Assembly: GCA_966128725.1 (NCBI GenBank)
Contig: CBHYLN010000003.1
Span: 38,192-102,191 of the forward strand
From: JAFDZV01 sp966128725
Lineage (GTDB): Bacteria; Bacteroidota; Ignavibacteria; OLB7
Reading direction: 5' to 3'
DNA length: 64,000 bases
The notes under the pieces are model-generated. The model was not told where the DNA came from. It saw only the letters and a program-made list of their open reading frames with translations, and searched no databases. Both the position numbers and the translations under genes were made by a program. Positions 36,130 to 44,378 of the stretch are shown in pieces (the stretch's first letter is position 1; every line of letters begins with the position of its first letter).

Positions 36130-37170
36130 TCACTCCAGCTTGATGTAGTTGCGATGCACCCATTGGTCGGCGGCTTCACGGTCGCGGGTCTCGAACATTA
36201 CGTTGTCCTTGGTTTCCTGGGTCACCACGCGCACCCGCTTGTTTACATCGCGCGATTCGGCCTTACCGGATGCCACGCTGCGCAGCACGGCCTGCACGGT
36301 ATCGGCACTGGGCACATTCGTTGGCGCATCGGCGCGCTGCTCGGCGATCGCCTCGATGACCGCCGCGTTCAGCAGCTTGGGCCACAACTTCTTGAACAGG
36401 GAAGCCGATGCATACACGTCGGCTGTGTTCACCTCACCGTTGATCGCAAACACGAACCCCACCACGTCGCTTTTGCCGTCGATCACGCCCAGCAGATGCT
36501 TCACGTACGCGGCGGCACGTTCCTGCACTTTCTCGTTGGAGAGCGCAAGCTCCATGCTGCTCTCGGATTCGTCGCTGTTGACACGCTGGCCGACGTTCTC
36601 GCTCAGCTTCTTCTGCGTCTCGGCAACCTTGTTCCACACCTCACCCTGCTCGCGCGAATACTTGGCGGCCAGCCGCAGCGAACGCCCCGAAAGCTGATTG
36701 TTGGAGCTCTTGAATTCGGTTGAGGATTCCTGACCACGCTTGCTCCAGCGCCCGTGCTCCACACAGAACGAGGCAATCGGCACCCGGCCGGACTTCGGCG
36801 GCAGAATCAGATCGTACGAAAGCACGCGATCCTGGCGGCCGCCACGCACGATATCGCCCGACTGCACGAACACTTCACGATTGGGCGACTTGTTCTCGAT
36901 GGCAAGCTCGTTTACCGAGCCGGTTTCGTACACGGCCACCACGTTCTTCTCGATCGCCTCCTGCAGCGTCAGGAACTGCTTGCCTTTCAACTGGTCCGCA
37001 CCATGCACGAGGTAGATCGTGAGGTTGTCCTTGGTGTACGGACCCGACAGGCGGTACTGATGTGCCGACGCGTCGGCGGGCTGCGCATGCAGGCCCATGG
37101 CCAGGCACAGTGCGGCGATCAGTATGAAAACGGCGCTCGAGGTTCGGATCAGGTGTTCAACGGCATTCAT
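36130..37170 (-). CDS. ARPP-1/DUF6569-family secreted protein
   Basis: 346 residues; AGGAG 8-9 bases before the ATG. Signal peptide (AVFILIAALCLAMGLHAQ). The body matches the ARPP-1 type domain: LTIYLVHGADQ, FLTLQEAIEKNVVAVYETG, VNELAIENKSPNREVFVQSG, DIVRGGRQDRVLSYDLILPP, then PIASFCVEHGRW. No enzymatic mechanism is known for this family. The C-terminal half includes a coiled segment and Lys/Glu-rich stretch. Export is predicted, place of action periplasm or outside. Divergent from terC. Confidence 0.75.
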   Translation of the reverse strand: MNAVEHLIRTSSAVFILIAALCLAMGLHAQPADASAHQYRLSGPYTKDNLTIYLVHGADQLKGKQFLTLQEAIEKNVVAVYETGSVNELAIENKSPNREVFVQSGDIVRGGRQDRVLSYDLILPPKSGRVPIASFCVEHGRWSKRGQESSTEFKSSNNQLSGRSLRLAAKYSREQGEVWNKVAETQKKLSENVGQRVNSDESESSMELALSNEKVQERAAAYVKHLLGVIDGKSDVVGFVFAINGEVNTADVYASASLFKKLWPKLLNAAVIEAIAEQRADAPTNVPSADTVQAVLRSVASGKAESRDVNKRVRVVTQETKDNVMFETRDREAADQWVHRNYIKLE

Positions 37171-37502
37171 GGTTCGTCTCCTGTTAATACGTTCGGCAGC
37201 CCGCAACCCGGGCGCATGTACGGGCCGAACAATACAACCCCCCGCCCCATGCCGCAGTGCGCGGAACAGGGCGTGGCCGTTGGAATGTGTTCGGCTGATT
37301 AGGCTGTGTTTGGCGCGGTTGAATACCGCATGGTGGGAAGACGCCGTGAGAATTGGGTGTAACAGCCCCGCCCATCGTCCGTATCGGTTTTCGCGTTTGG
37401 CGGCTGCGCGTATCTTTGCCGCCTGTTGCGCCAGCGTTGACGGGATGTAGAACCGGACCGCTCGCGACAAAACTCCCTGCTCACACTGCCTGATTGGATT
37501 CT
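37171..37502. other. Intergenic stretch between divergent ARPP-1 gene and terC
   Basis: About 330 bases with promoters for both genes. The part on the terC side contains a structured, B12-riboswitch-like segment (listed separately) and a GGCGGC/GCCGCC hairpin at 37,399-37,423. Confidence 0.5.
37319..37423 (+). promoter_or_regulatory. Candidate structured leader resembling a cobalamin riboswitch core
   Basis: Read on the plus strand, GGGAA (37,335-37,339) is followed by CCGTGAGAATTGG, a hairpin with the loop TGAGAAT, then ACAGCCCCGCCC. This resembles the cobalamin riboswitch core GGGAA ... CCGGTGxGAATCCGG ... CxGxCCCCGCxACTG. The CACTG part is not conserved (CCCATCG) and no clear B12-box 3' end was found. 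A GGCGGC/GCCGCC hairpin lies 20 bases further on. The downstream gene is terC, which more often follows a manganese (yybP-ykoY) riboswitch. Treat as a lead only. Confidence 0.28.
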
Positions 37503-38282
37503 ATGCTCGAACTGTTTACCGAGCCCGCAGTACTTGCGAGCCTTGCCGCGCTCACGGTTATGGAAATCGTGCTTGGCGTGGACAACATCATCTTCATCTC
37601 CATCCTGGCTTCGCGCCTGCCGAACGAAACGCGGTCGAAGGCACGCATGCTGGGTCTGATCCTTGCAGGCGCTATCCGCGTTGCGCTGATCTTCATGATC
37701 GGATGGATCATCGGCCTGGAACACCCGCTGTTCAGCATGTTTGACCATGCCATCTCCGGTCGCGACCTGATTCTGCTGGGCGGCGGCATCTTCCTGGTGT
37801 ACAAGGCCACGAAGGAGATCTATCACAAGCTGGAAGGGCCCGACGATGCCGATGCCGGCGCAAAGGCACACGAGAGTTTCCTGCAGACAGTGGTACAGAT
37901 CTCGCTGCTCAACCTCGTGTTCTCGCTGGACTCGATCGTTACCGCCGTTGGCATGACCGATCATGTGGAGGTGATGATCGTGGCGGTGGTTATTTCGCTG
38001 GGCTTCATGTTCTGGGTAGGCCGCCCGGTTGGCGATTTCGTGATGCGCCACCCCAGCGTGAAGATGCTGGCTCTGTCATTCCTGCTGTTGATCGGCGTAT
38101 CGTTGGGCGCCGAGGCATTCCACAGCACCATCCCCAAGCCGTACCTGTATTCGGCGATGGCCTTCAGCGTGTTCGTGGAGATGCTGAATATCGCCTCGAA
38201 GCGACGCAAGCAGCGCAAGGCGGATATGCTGGAGCCCGTGCATCTTCGGCAGAACGTGGTGGGAATGAACCTGGACAAGTAA
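37503..38282 (+). CDS. TerC-family integral membrane protein
   Basis: 259 residues from MLELFTEPAVL. Seven or so hydrophobic segments. TerC landmarks: TVMEIVLGVDNIIFISILA near the start with the conserved Glu and Asp-Asn, and LVFSLDSIVTAVGMTD in the second half with Asp-Ser. These acidic residues sit in membrane helices and fit metal transport. TerC proteins export manganese or assist metalation of secreted enzymes; older links are to tellurium resistance. The C-terminus is a basic cytoplasmic tail (ASKRRKQRKADM). Confidence 0.9.
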   Translation: MLELFTEPAVLASLAALTVMEIVLGVDNIIFISILASRLPNETRSKARMLGLILAGAIRVALIFMIGWIIGLEHPLFSMFDHAISGRDLILLGGGIFLVYKATKEIYHKLEGPDDADAGAKAHESFLQTVVQISLLNLVFSLDSIVTAVGMTDHVEVMIVAVVISLGFMFWVGRPVGDFVMRHPSVKMLALSFLLLIGVSLGAEAFHSTIPKPYLYSAMAFSVFVEMLNIASKRRKQRKADMLEPVHLRQNVVGMNLDK

Positions 38283-38321
38283 CGTCGTCCACTCCAGGCA
38301 CAATAACACGCCCAACAACAC

Positions 38322-38346
38322 AAAGGGGAGCATCATGCTCCCCTTT
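38322..38346. terminator. Terminator between terC and the methyltransferase gene
   Basis: AAAGGGGAGC, ATCAT loop, GCTCCCCTTTT: a perfect stem with A- and T-runs on both sides. It serves two converging genes. Confidence 0.85.
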
Positions 38347-38382
38347 TGCATTCAACCGGGCGGCGTTGCGCCTGCCGGCACA

Positions 38383-39363
38383 TCAACCTTCCGCAGGGTC
38401 CGGGTTTGGCTTGCGATACACCACGAAGAACGTTGCCCCCTTGCCGGGATTGCGACGCAGCAGCCATCGGTCGTAGGATCGCAGCAGCGGCGCATCACCA
38501 AACTTGATCGAGAGCAGGCTCATCGGGTGGTAGGTCTCGTACTCCACAAGCTCGTAGTGGGGCAGCAGACGGTTGCCGTAAAACCCCTCGGCATCGCGGA
38601 TATCGGTGATCAGGGCAACTTCGGCAAGGCGAAGCGGCTTGGTGATCAGGCCTTCGGCGAACAACGTGCCGTTGATCCGCTGCATCATGGCATCCACCAC
38701 GTGGCGTTTTGCCGGGCGAATCATGTAGTACAGCTTCTCGACCGCCGAGCGTAGTCCGGTTTTCAACAGTACGTCCTTCACCACATTCTTTGGGATGAAG
38801 AATCCGCGCAACAGCGCGTAGTTCCACCGCAACAGGGCCGAATCGCTGAATGCACGATTCGGTTCGTGGCCGATCATCACAAGGCCACCGGGCCGTAGAA
38901 CCCTGTTGATCTCATCCAGGAATGCCGCGGTTTCCTTCACATGGTGCAGCACCGAGTTCATCGTCACCACATCGGCCGAGGCATCGGCAAACGGCAGCCG
39001 GTACGGCACCGAGCGTTCGATCTTCACGAAATCAAGCTGCGGCGGCATCGCCAGGCGCGTAAGATTGCGGCGCGCAACCTCCAGCATGCCGGCCGAGAGA
39101 TCCGCGCAAACAAGACGGTCGTGCGGCCTGAGCACGGGACCAACCGACATCCCGACCAGACCGGCGCCACTGCCGATGTCGACAACAACGGCCGGCCTGT
39201 TGGCATCGATCAGCCGTTGCGCGCGATCGCGCCACCGCTGACCTTCACGCCCCAACATCTCCTCATGCACATCGTGATAGTCCTCCTGTTCATTATCGTA
39301 GAACAGTTCGTTGACACGCAGTACCAGAGGCTCGCTATAACGCTCGGCCAGATTCACCGACAC
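38383..39363 (-). CDS. Class I SAM-dependent methyltransferase
   Basis: 326 residues. SAM-binding motif I is VVVDIGSGAGLVGMS (about 60-74), motif II CADLSAGMLEVARRN, post-II region ADVVTMNSVLHHV and motif III NRVLRPGGLVMIGHEP. This is the UbiE/Methyltransf_11 type with an extended C-terminal half carrying a predicted helical region (RWNYALLRGFFIPKNVV). Substrate cannot be told; such proteins act on quinones, lipids, sugars or small molecules. Single gene between terC and pyrG. Confidence 0.82.
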   Translation of the reverse strand: MSVNLAERYSEPLVLRVNELFYDNEQEDYHDVHEEMLGREGQRWRDRAQRLIDANRPAVVVDIGSGAGLVGMSVGPVLRPHDRLVCADLSAGMLEVARRNLTRLAMPPQLDFVKIERSVPYRLPFADASADVVTMNSVLHHVKETAAFLDEINRVLRPGGLVMIGHEPNRAFSDSALLRWNYALLRGFFIPKNVVKDVLLKTGLRSAVEKLYYMIRPAKRHVVDAMMQRINGTLFAEGLITKPLRLAEVALITDIRDAEGFYGNRLLPHYELVEYETYHPMSLLSIKFGDAPLLRSYDRWLLRRNPGKGATFFVVYRKPNPDPAEG

Positions 39364-39550
39364 TTATGCTTCCGTTGATGTGGAACATCGCGGCACCGGC
39401 GCAATCCCGGGCCTGTGAACCCTATGAACAACGGCGGCAGCCACGGACACCCGCTGCTGCCGCCAACATCCTCGTCAATTGAACTGATTTCCCGGGGGCT
39501 ATCCAGGCACGGGCTGCCGCATGCAACAGCCCGCGTTGCGCAACCGTGTG

Positions 39551-41443
39551 CTATCCCCGAACGCGCTTGCGTTTCGGTTTCGCTTCGGCTGGCGTGGCCA
39601 CTCGAACCTCGGGCATCGGGACATCCTGTGCCGTTGCAGCCGGTCCGTTGCCGTTGAGACCCGGCAGGTCGTCACGAATCTCCTGAACAGGCATCGCCTT
39701 CGCCTTGGCCGGCGTTGACGAACCTTTCTTGGCCGCGCCGCCGGCAACTCCTTTCCGGGCCCCCTTCACCAATCGCCCCGAGGCGCCGTTGCGGTGCGCC
39801 ATCGCGGCCGCCACAAACGCCTTGAACAACGGGTGCGGCGCCATCAGCCGTGACTTCAGTTCCGGATGGAACTGGCACCCCACGAACCACGGATGGCCGG
39901 GGATTTCCACGATCTCCACCAATCGTCCATCGGGCGACAGGCCACTCAGCAGCAGCCCCTTTTCGGCAAGCATGTCGCGGAACGCGTTGTTGACCTCGTA
40001 GCGATGGCGATGGCGTTCGGTAATGAACTGCTCGCGATACGCCGCAAGGGTTTTCGTACGCTTTGTGATGATGCACGGATACGATCCCAGGCGCATCGTG
40101 CCGCCCTTGTCCTTCACGTCCTTCTGGTCGTGCATGAGATCGATCACCATATGTTCGCCGCGCGCGAACTCGCTGGAGTTTGCATCGGCCAGGCCGCACA
40201 CGTTGCGGGCGTACTCGATCACCGCGCACTGCATCCCAAGGCAGATGCCGAAGAACGGAATACCACGTTCGCGAACAAAGCGGATTGCGCGAATCTTCCC
40301 TTCCACGCCGCGCGACCCGAAGCCGGGCGCAACCAGCAGACCATCCAGCCCGGCAAGCGCCGTCCTGACATCGGCCTCGGAGTGCAGCGTTTCGCTGTCC
40401 ACCCAGTGCAGGTCCACGTGGACGTTGTTGGCGGCGCCGGCATGAATGAACGATTCGATGATGGACTTGTACGCATCCTGATACTGCGTGTACTTGCCGC
40501 AGATGCCGATGCGAAGTTCGCCATTGCTGGGCTGCTTGATGCGCCGCACCAGATTGGCCCACTGCTTCATGTCGGGTTCCGGAGCGGCAAACCCGAACTT
40601 GCGCATGACGATGTCGTCCAGCCCCTGCTGCGCGTAGATAAGCGGCACTTCGTAGATGGTGCTGACGTCACGGGCCTCCACCACGGCATCGCGATCCACG
40701 TTGCAGAACAGCGCGATCTTCTCGCGGATATCCTTGGTAAGCCGATGCTCGGACCGGCAGACAAGGATATTGGGTTGAATGCCGAGCTCCAGCAGCATCT
40801 TCACCGAGTGCTGGGTTGGCTTGGTTTTCAGCTCGCCAGCCGCCTTGATGAACGGAACGTAGGTGAGGTGGATGTGCAGCGTGTTATCGCGCCCAAGCTT
40901 ACGATCCAACTGGCGGGTGGCCTCCATGAACGGCAACGACTCGATGTCGCCAACGGTGCCGCCAATCTCGATCAGGATGATATCGTAGGCGCCCGAATTG
41001 CCCAGATCGGTCATCCGGCGGGCAATTTCGTCGGTAATGTGAGGGATTACCTGAACGGTCTTGCCCAGATAGTCGCCACGACGCTCCTTGGTGATAACCT
41101 CATAATACACCTGCCCCGTGGTGGTGTTGTTCTTCTGGGTCATCGACTGGTTCAGGAAGCGCTCGTAGTGGCCGAGGTCCAGATCCGTCTCGGCGCCGTC
41201 CTCGGTAACGTACACTTCGCCGTGCTGATACGGCGACATCGTGCCCGGGTCAACGTTGATGTAGGGATCGAACTTCTGAATTGTCACGCGAAGGCCACGG
41301 GCCTTCAGCAACAATGCAAGCGACGCCGAGGTTATTCCCTTCCCCAACGAGGAAAGAACACCACCGGTAATAAAGATGTATTTGGCCGTACCATTCCCAC
41401 CCTTGGTGGAAACAGCTGCCTGAGAGGAAGTCTGAGCTGCCAC
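39551..41443 (-). CDS. pyrG: CTP synthase with C-terminal Lys/Ala-rich extension
   Basis: About 630 residues. Synthetase domain: KYIFITGGVLSSLGKGIT (P-loop), DPYINVDPGTMSPYQHGEV, EIGGTVGDIESLPFMEA. Glutaminase domain: GICLGMQ with the nucleophile Cys, and GCQFHPE. It makes CTP from UTP, ATP and glutamine. The frame has no ATG before the conserved start; the best start is a GTG at 41443, with weak ribosome-binding support. After the glutaminase domain about 75 extra residues are Lys/Ala/Pro-rich (GARKGVAGGAAKKGSSTPAK, ending AKPKRKRVRG), absent from typical 535-550-residue enzymes. Confidence 0.93.
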   Translation of the reverse strand: MAAQTSSQAAVSTKGGNGTAKYIFITGGVLSSLGKGITSASLALLLKARGLRVTIQKFDPYINVDPGTMSPYQHGEVYVTEDGAETDLDLGHYERFLNQSMTQKNNTTTGQVYYEVITKERRGDYLGKTVQVIPHITDEIARRMTDLGNSGAYDIILIEIGGTVGDIESLPFMEATRQLDRKLGRDNTLHIHLTYVPFIKAAGELKTKPTQHSVKMLLELGIQPNILVCRSEHRLTKDIREKIALFCNVDRDAVVEARDVSTIYEVPLIYAQQGLDDIVMRKFGFAAPEPDMKQWANLVRRIKQPSNGELRIGICGKYTQYQDAYKSIIESFIHAGAANNVHVDLHWVDSETLHSEADVRTALAGLDGLLVAPGFGSRGVEGKIRAIRFVRERGIPFFGICLGMQCAVIEYARNVCGLADANSSEFARGEHMVIDLMHDQKDVKDKGGTMRLGSYPCIITKRTKTLAAYREQFITERHRHRYEVNNAFRDMLAEKGLLLSGLSPDGRLVEIVEIPGHPWFVGCQFHPELKSRLMAPHPLFKAFVAAAMAHRNGASGRLVKGARKGVAGGAAKKGSSTPAKAKAMPVQEIRDDLPGLNGNGPAATAQDVPMPEVRVATPAEAKPKRKRVRG

Positions 41444-41868
41444 TGTGCCGCGACGATCGTGTTCGGAATTGAGAGGAGACTCCGGAGAGCGGGCTCGGAT
41501 GCAGGACCACAAAAATCCAGCGGCAACCGGTTGCAGGAAGGCGAAACCGGAGGAACGTATGGACTGCAGACGTGCGGAAATGTACCGTGCCGTTGTAGGG
41601 AGCGCAACTTAGCGAAAGTTGACCAAACGACCGACCGGACGGTGTAACGATCGGACAAAAAAGCGGAATATTCTGGATGTGATGGGCAGGTGCAGGCACG
41701 AAGGCTGGGCGTGCCTGCCAACACCGGGGCCGGGCCGGACGGTTGAAACCCGCACCTCGTTCGATGGCGGCGGCAGGCCGATGGCTCAGAATGACAACTT
41801 GTGGATTCACCGCGGCATACGGCGCGGCCGTGGAGCAACCGCATGCAACGCTGCGGCTGGGCGCGGGA
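41444..41868. other. Intergenic stretch upstream of pyrG
   Basis: About 425 bases. The half near pyrG is its promoter/leader region, within which the pyrG frame stays open without a good start. The other half follows the stop of the 2TM gene. No terminator or known RNA was recognised. Confidence 0.4.
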
Positions 41869-42429
41869 TCAACCGATTTCGATCCGCTTCCCCCCCTTTT
41901 CGATCACGATCCGGCCGGCCTTGCCGTCAATCGTGACGCTCTTGTCGCCGGTGCCGATGCGGAACTCGCGCGCATCGCGCTTGCGCTGCCGCGCCTCGCG
42001 CTCGAGCATCCGGCGCGCGCCACGCTCCACATCGCGATCCTTCGGAAAGAACGTATCGGAGGCATCGAACAACAACCCGATCCCCCACGAGAAGAGCACC
42101 CAATAGAACCAGGTCCCATCGCTGACGGCAATGTCGAGCAACAGGAGCATCACGTTAATGATGGCATAGGTCCGAAGGTGGTCGAAGAACTTCTTCTTGC
42201 GCTGCAGCTTCCACTTCTCGCGCGCCGCCTCGATCTGCCCAACTTCATCCTGTTCGCTGAGCACGGCCTCCACCTGAGCCGGATCGATGCCCAGCTCCCG
42301 GGCCGTTTCCACAAGGTCGTTATAGTTCAACGCACCCGGGGATGCGCCACCCTGGCGTTCCAATGCACGGCGCAGGATGGAGTTCACCTCATCAGGGGTG
42401 AAACGGCGTGAGGACTGTTCAGGTGTCAT
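41869..42429 (-). CDS. Small 2TM-domain membrane protein
   Basis: 186 residues from MTPEQSSRRF (the frame allows nine more). An N-terminal helical region (DEVNSILRRALERQGG, then LVETARELGIDPAQVEAVL) resembles SHOCT/UBA-like helices. Two spans follow (YAIINVMLLLLDIAV and FYWVLFSWGIGLLFDAS), the bacterial 2TM arrangement, then a basic helix and a beta-rich tail (SVTIDGKAGRIVIEKGGKRI). In Bacteroidota such domains occur on signalling proteins. Function unknown. Confidence 0.65.
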   Translation of the reverse strand: MTPEQSSRRFTPDEVNSILRRALERQGGASPGALNYNDLVETARELGIDPAQVEAVLSEQDEVGQIEAAREKWKLQRKKKFFDHLRTYAIINVMLLLLDIAVSDGTWFYWVLFSWGIGLLFDASDTFFPKDRDVERGARRMLEREARQRKRDAREFRIGTGDKSVTIDGKAGRIVIEKGGKRIEIG

Positions 42430-42574
42430 AATGGGAATCGAAGTGCTTGGCATCATAGCGCAGGTGTAACGTACGCCTCAGCCACAGGTTTCAATCGATC
42501 AAAACGAACCGCCATTTACGAACCGAGCGTGTCGCGTGCGATCGGCGGACACGTGACAGGCGAAGTGGACGACA

Positions 42575-43339
42575 TTACGAAGTCTGGATTGCGAGCGTCG
42601 CCACCACGGGCGCATGATCGCTGGTCCCGAACGCACGATGCACAACGCAGGACTGGGCCTGAAGCGCCAGCGCATCCGCTGCAAAAATATAATCGATCCG
42701 CCACCCCAGGTTCCGCTGCCGTGCAACCTTCCAGGGCGGCCACCACGTGAACAACCGATCATTATCGGGATCCAGCCTGCGGGCGATATCCACCAAACCG
42801 CCGCCGATCATGCCGGCCATCAACGCCCGCTCCTGCGGGCGCGTGCCGATGATATCCGGCTTGTTCTGCGATGGATGGATATCCCGGTCGGTAAGCGCCA
42901 CGTTCATGTCGCCGCAAAGCACCATCGCCAGCCCCGCATCGCGTGCGGATGCCACATATCCCTGCATTGCGGTAAGGAAGGCGATCTTCGCATCGTAGTC
43001 CTTGCCACCGTTCGGGATATAGACCGAAACGAACACCCGATCGCCAACCCGCGCCTGCACGATCCTGTTTTCCATGTCGAAGGCCGGGATGCTGAACTCC
43101 GGCACGCTTGCGAAGCAGGCTTTACGCATCAGCAGAGCCACACCCGAATATCCGCCGGCACCGCCATGCCAATACGACCAATACCCGTCGAGATCCAGCA
43201 ACTCGGCCGGCACCTGTTCGGGCGTGGCCTTGATCTCCTGCAAGCAGAGCACATCGGGTGATTCGGCGGCAATCCATTCCAGAAGTTGCGCGCCACGGGC
43301 TCGCACGCCGTTCACGTTCCAGGTGGCTATCTTCATCAT
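42575..43339 (-). CDS. xthA: Exodeoxyribonuclease III
   Basis: 254 residues, the usual length. Landmarks: MKIATWNVNGVRARG, LCLQEIKA (metal Glu35), IPNGGKDYDAKIAFL, CGDMNVALTDRDIHP (Asp and Asn), WRIDYIFA and GTSDHAPVVA (catalytic Asp-His pair). It is an apurinic/apyrimidinic endonuclease and 3'-5' exonuclease in base excision repair. Single gene, 100 bases downstream of the MgtC-family gene on the same strand. Confidence 0.94.
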   Translation of the reverse strand: MMKIATWNVNGVRARGAQLLEWIAAESPDVLCLQEIKATPEQVPAELLDLDGYWSYWHGGAGGYSGVALLMRKACFASVPEFSIPAFDMENRIVQARVGDRVFVSVYIPNGGKDYDAKIAFLTAMQGYVASARDAGLAMVLCGDMNVALTDRDIHPSQNKPDIIGTRPQERALMAGMIGGGLVDIARRLDPDNDRLFTWWPPWKVARQRNLGWRIDYIFAADALALQAQSCVVHRAFGTSDHAPVVATLAIQTS

Positions 43340-43444
43340 CTCACGTTAGGATGCATTGGGTTCGCCGGCGCCACGGCATGGCAGGCCGAGCACTGCTTTG
43401 GGCTCGAAACAAACATGGGAGCTGTCGCCGCCCGGAATATCGAC

Positions 43445-44167
43445 CTACCGACTCGACAGGATGCCACCTGGCTCGGCATCGCCTGCATCCGAAGGCCAGG
43501 GCTCGGTCCGGACATCACCAACCGCAAGGATGGATTCCAGCAATTGACGACGTTCCTCGTTGGTGCCCACGAAGATGAATCGCACCATCTGCCCGCTGCC
43601 GGCCACGGAGTCGAGCCTCAGGCTCCGCACACGATCCTCGTGAACGCTGAGAATCCGCAGGACATGTTCCCGGGCATTGGGCGCGTTACCAACCACGAAG
43701 CAATAGCGCCGCGCATGCCGGACCCTGATCCGTTCCTCAACGTGGCGCAGCACCAGAATGGCCAGCACGCTTGCAACGGTCACCAATATCGAACTGAGCA
43801 CGTACCCTGCGCCGATCATCATGCCGATTGCCGCCACCAGCCAGATCATCGCCGCGGTAGTAACCCCGCGCACCTCGCCCTGACGCGATCGCAGGATTAC
43901 ACCGGCGCCCAGGAAACCGATGCCGGTGACAATCTGCGCCGCGATCCGCGTGGAATCGCCACCGCTCGCCGCCGCGATTTCCATGCCAACGGAGGTAAAC
44001 AGCATCGCCCCCAGAGAGACCACGATACATGTGCGCAAGCCGGCCGGTTTGCCGGTGGTTTCGCGTTCCATCCCGATGGCACCGCCACAGAGAATCGCAA
44101 CCAGAAAACGTACGGCGAAGTCCACGCGAAACAGGCCATCGAACAGCAGCGAATGATGTGCATCCAT
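43445..44167 (-). CDS. MgtC/SapB-family membrane protein
   Basis: 240 residues. Four spans in the first 140 residues with the family signatures AILCGGAIGMERETTGKPAGLRT-like start (first 20: AILCGGAIGMERETTGKPAG), ITGIGFLGAGVI-like core (IVTGIGFLGAGVILRSR) and GVTTAAMIWLVAAIGMMIGAG. The C-terminal 95 residues form a cytoplasmic ACT-like domain (ARRYCFVVGNAPNAREHVL). MgtC proteins help growth at low magnesium and can inhibit ATP synthase in pathogens; here the role is likely magnesium-related homeostasis. Confidence 0.9.
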   Translation of the reverse strand: MDAHHSLLFDGLFRVDFAVRFLVAILCGGAIGMERETTGKPAGLRTCIVVSLGAMLFTSVGMEIAAASGGDSTRIAAQIVTGIGFLGAGVILRSRQGEVRGVTTAAMIWLVAAIGMMIGAGYVLSSILVTVASVLAILVLRHVEERIRVRHARRYCFVVGNAPNAREHVLRILSVHEDRVRSLRLDSVAGSGQMVRFIFVGTNEERRQLLESILAVGDVRTEPWPSDAGDAEPGGILSSR

Positions 44168-44378
44168 GTTCGGCCAATGTACGGCGCATTGTGGTTAATC
44201 GAAACCAGCAGGCGGCATCTTCGGATCTGCTGCAAACCCGACGCCGGTGTGTGCGTCAACGGGCGAATTGCGGCGCACAACCTGCAATGTGCCGGCATGG
44301 GATGTTCCGCATTCCAACAGAACTTGTAGCTTTATGCTGCTTGTCCCGGTTTCGTATCCGACAGCCTCAGGGTGACCC

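Noticed and set aside
39510..39533. CGGGCTG/CAGCCCG hairpin after pyrG
   Set aside because: Only 7 bp and no T-run on the minus strand, so not called a terminator.
39866..41647. 593-codon plus-strand frame opposite pyrG
   Set aside because: Shadow of CTP synthase.
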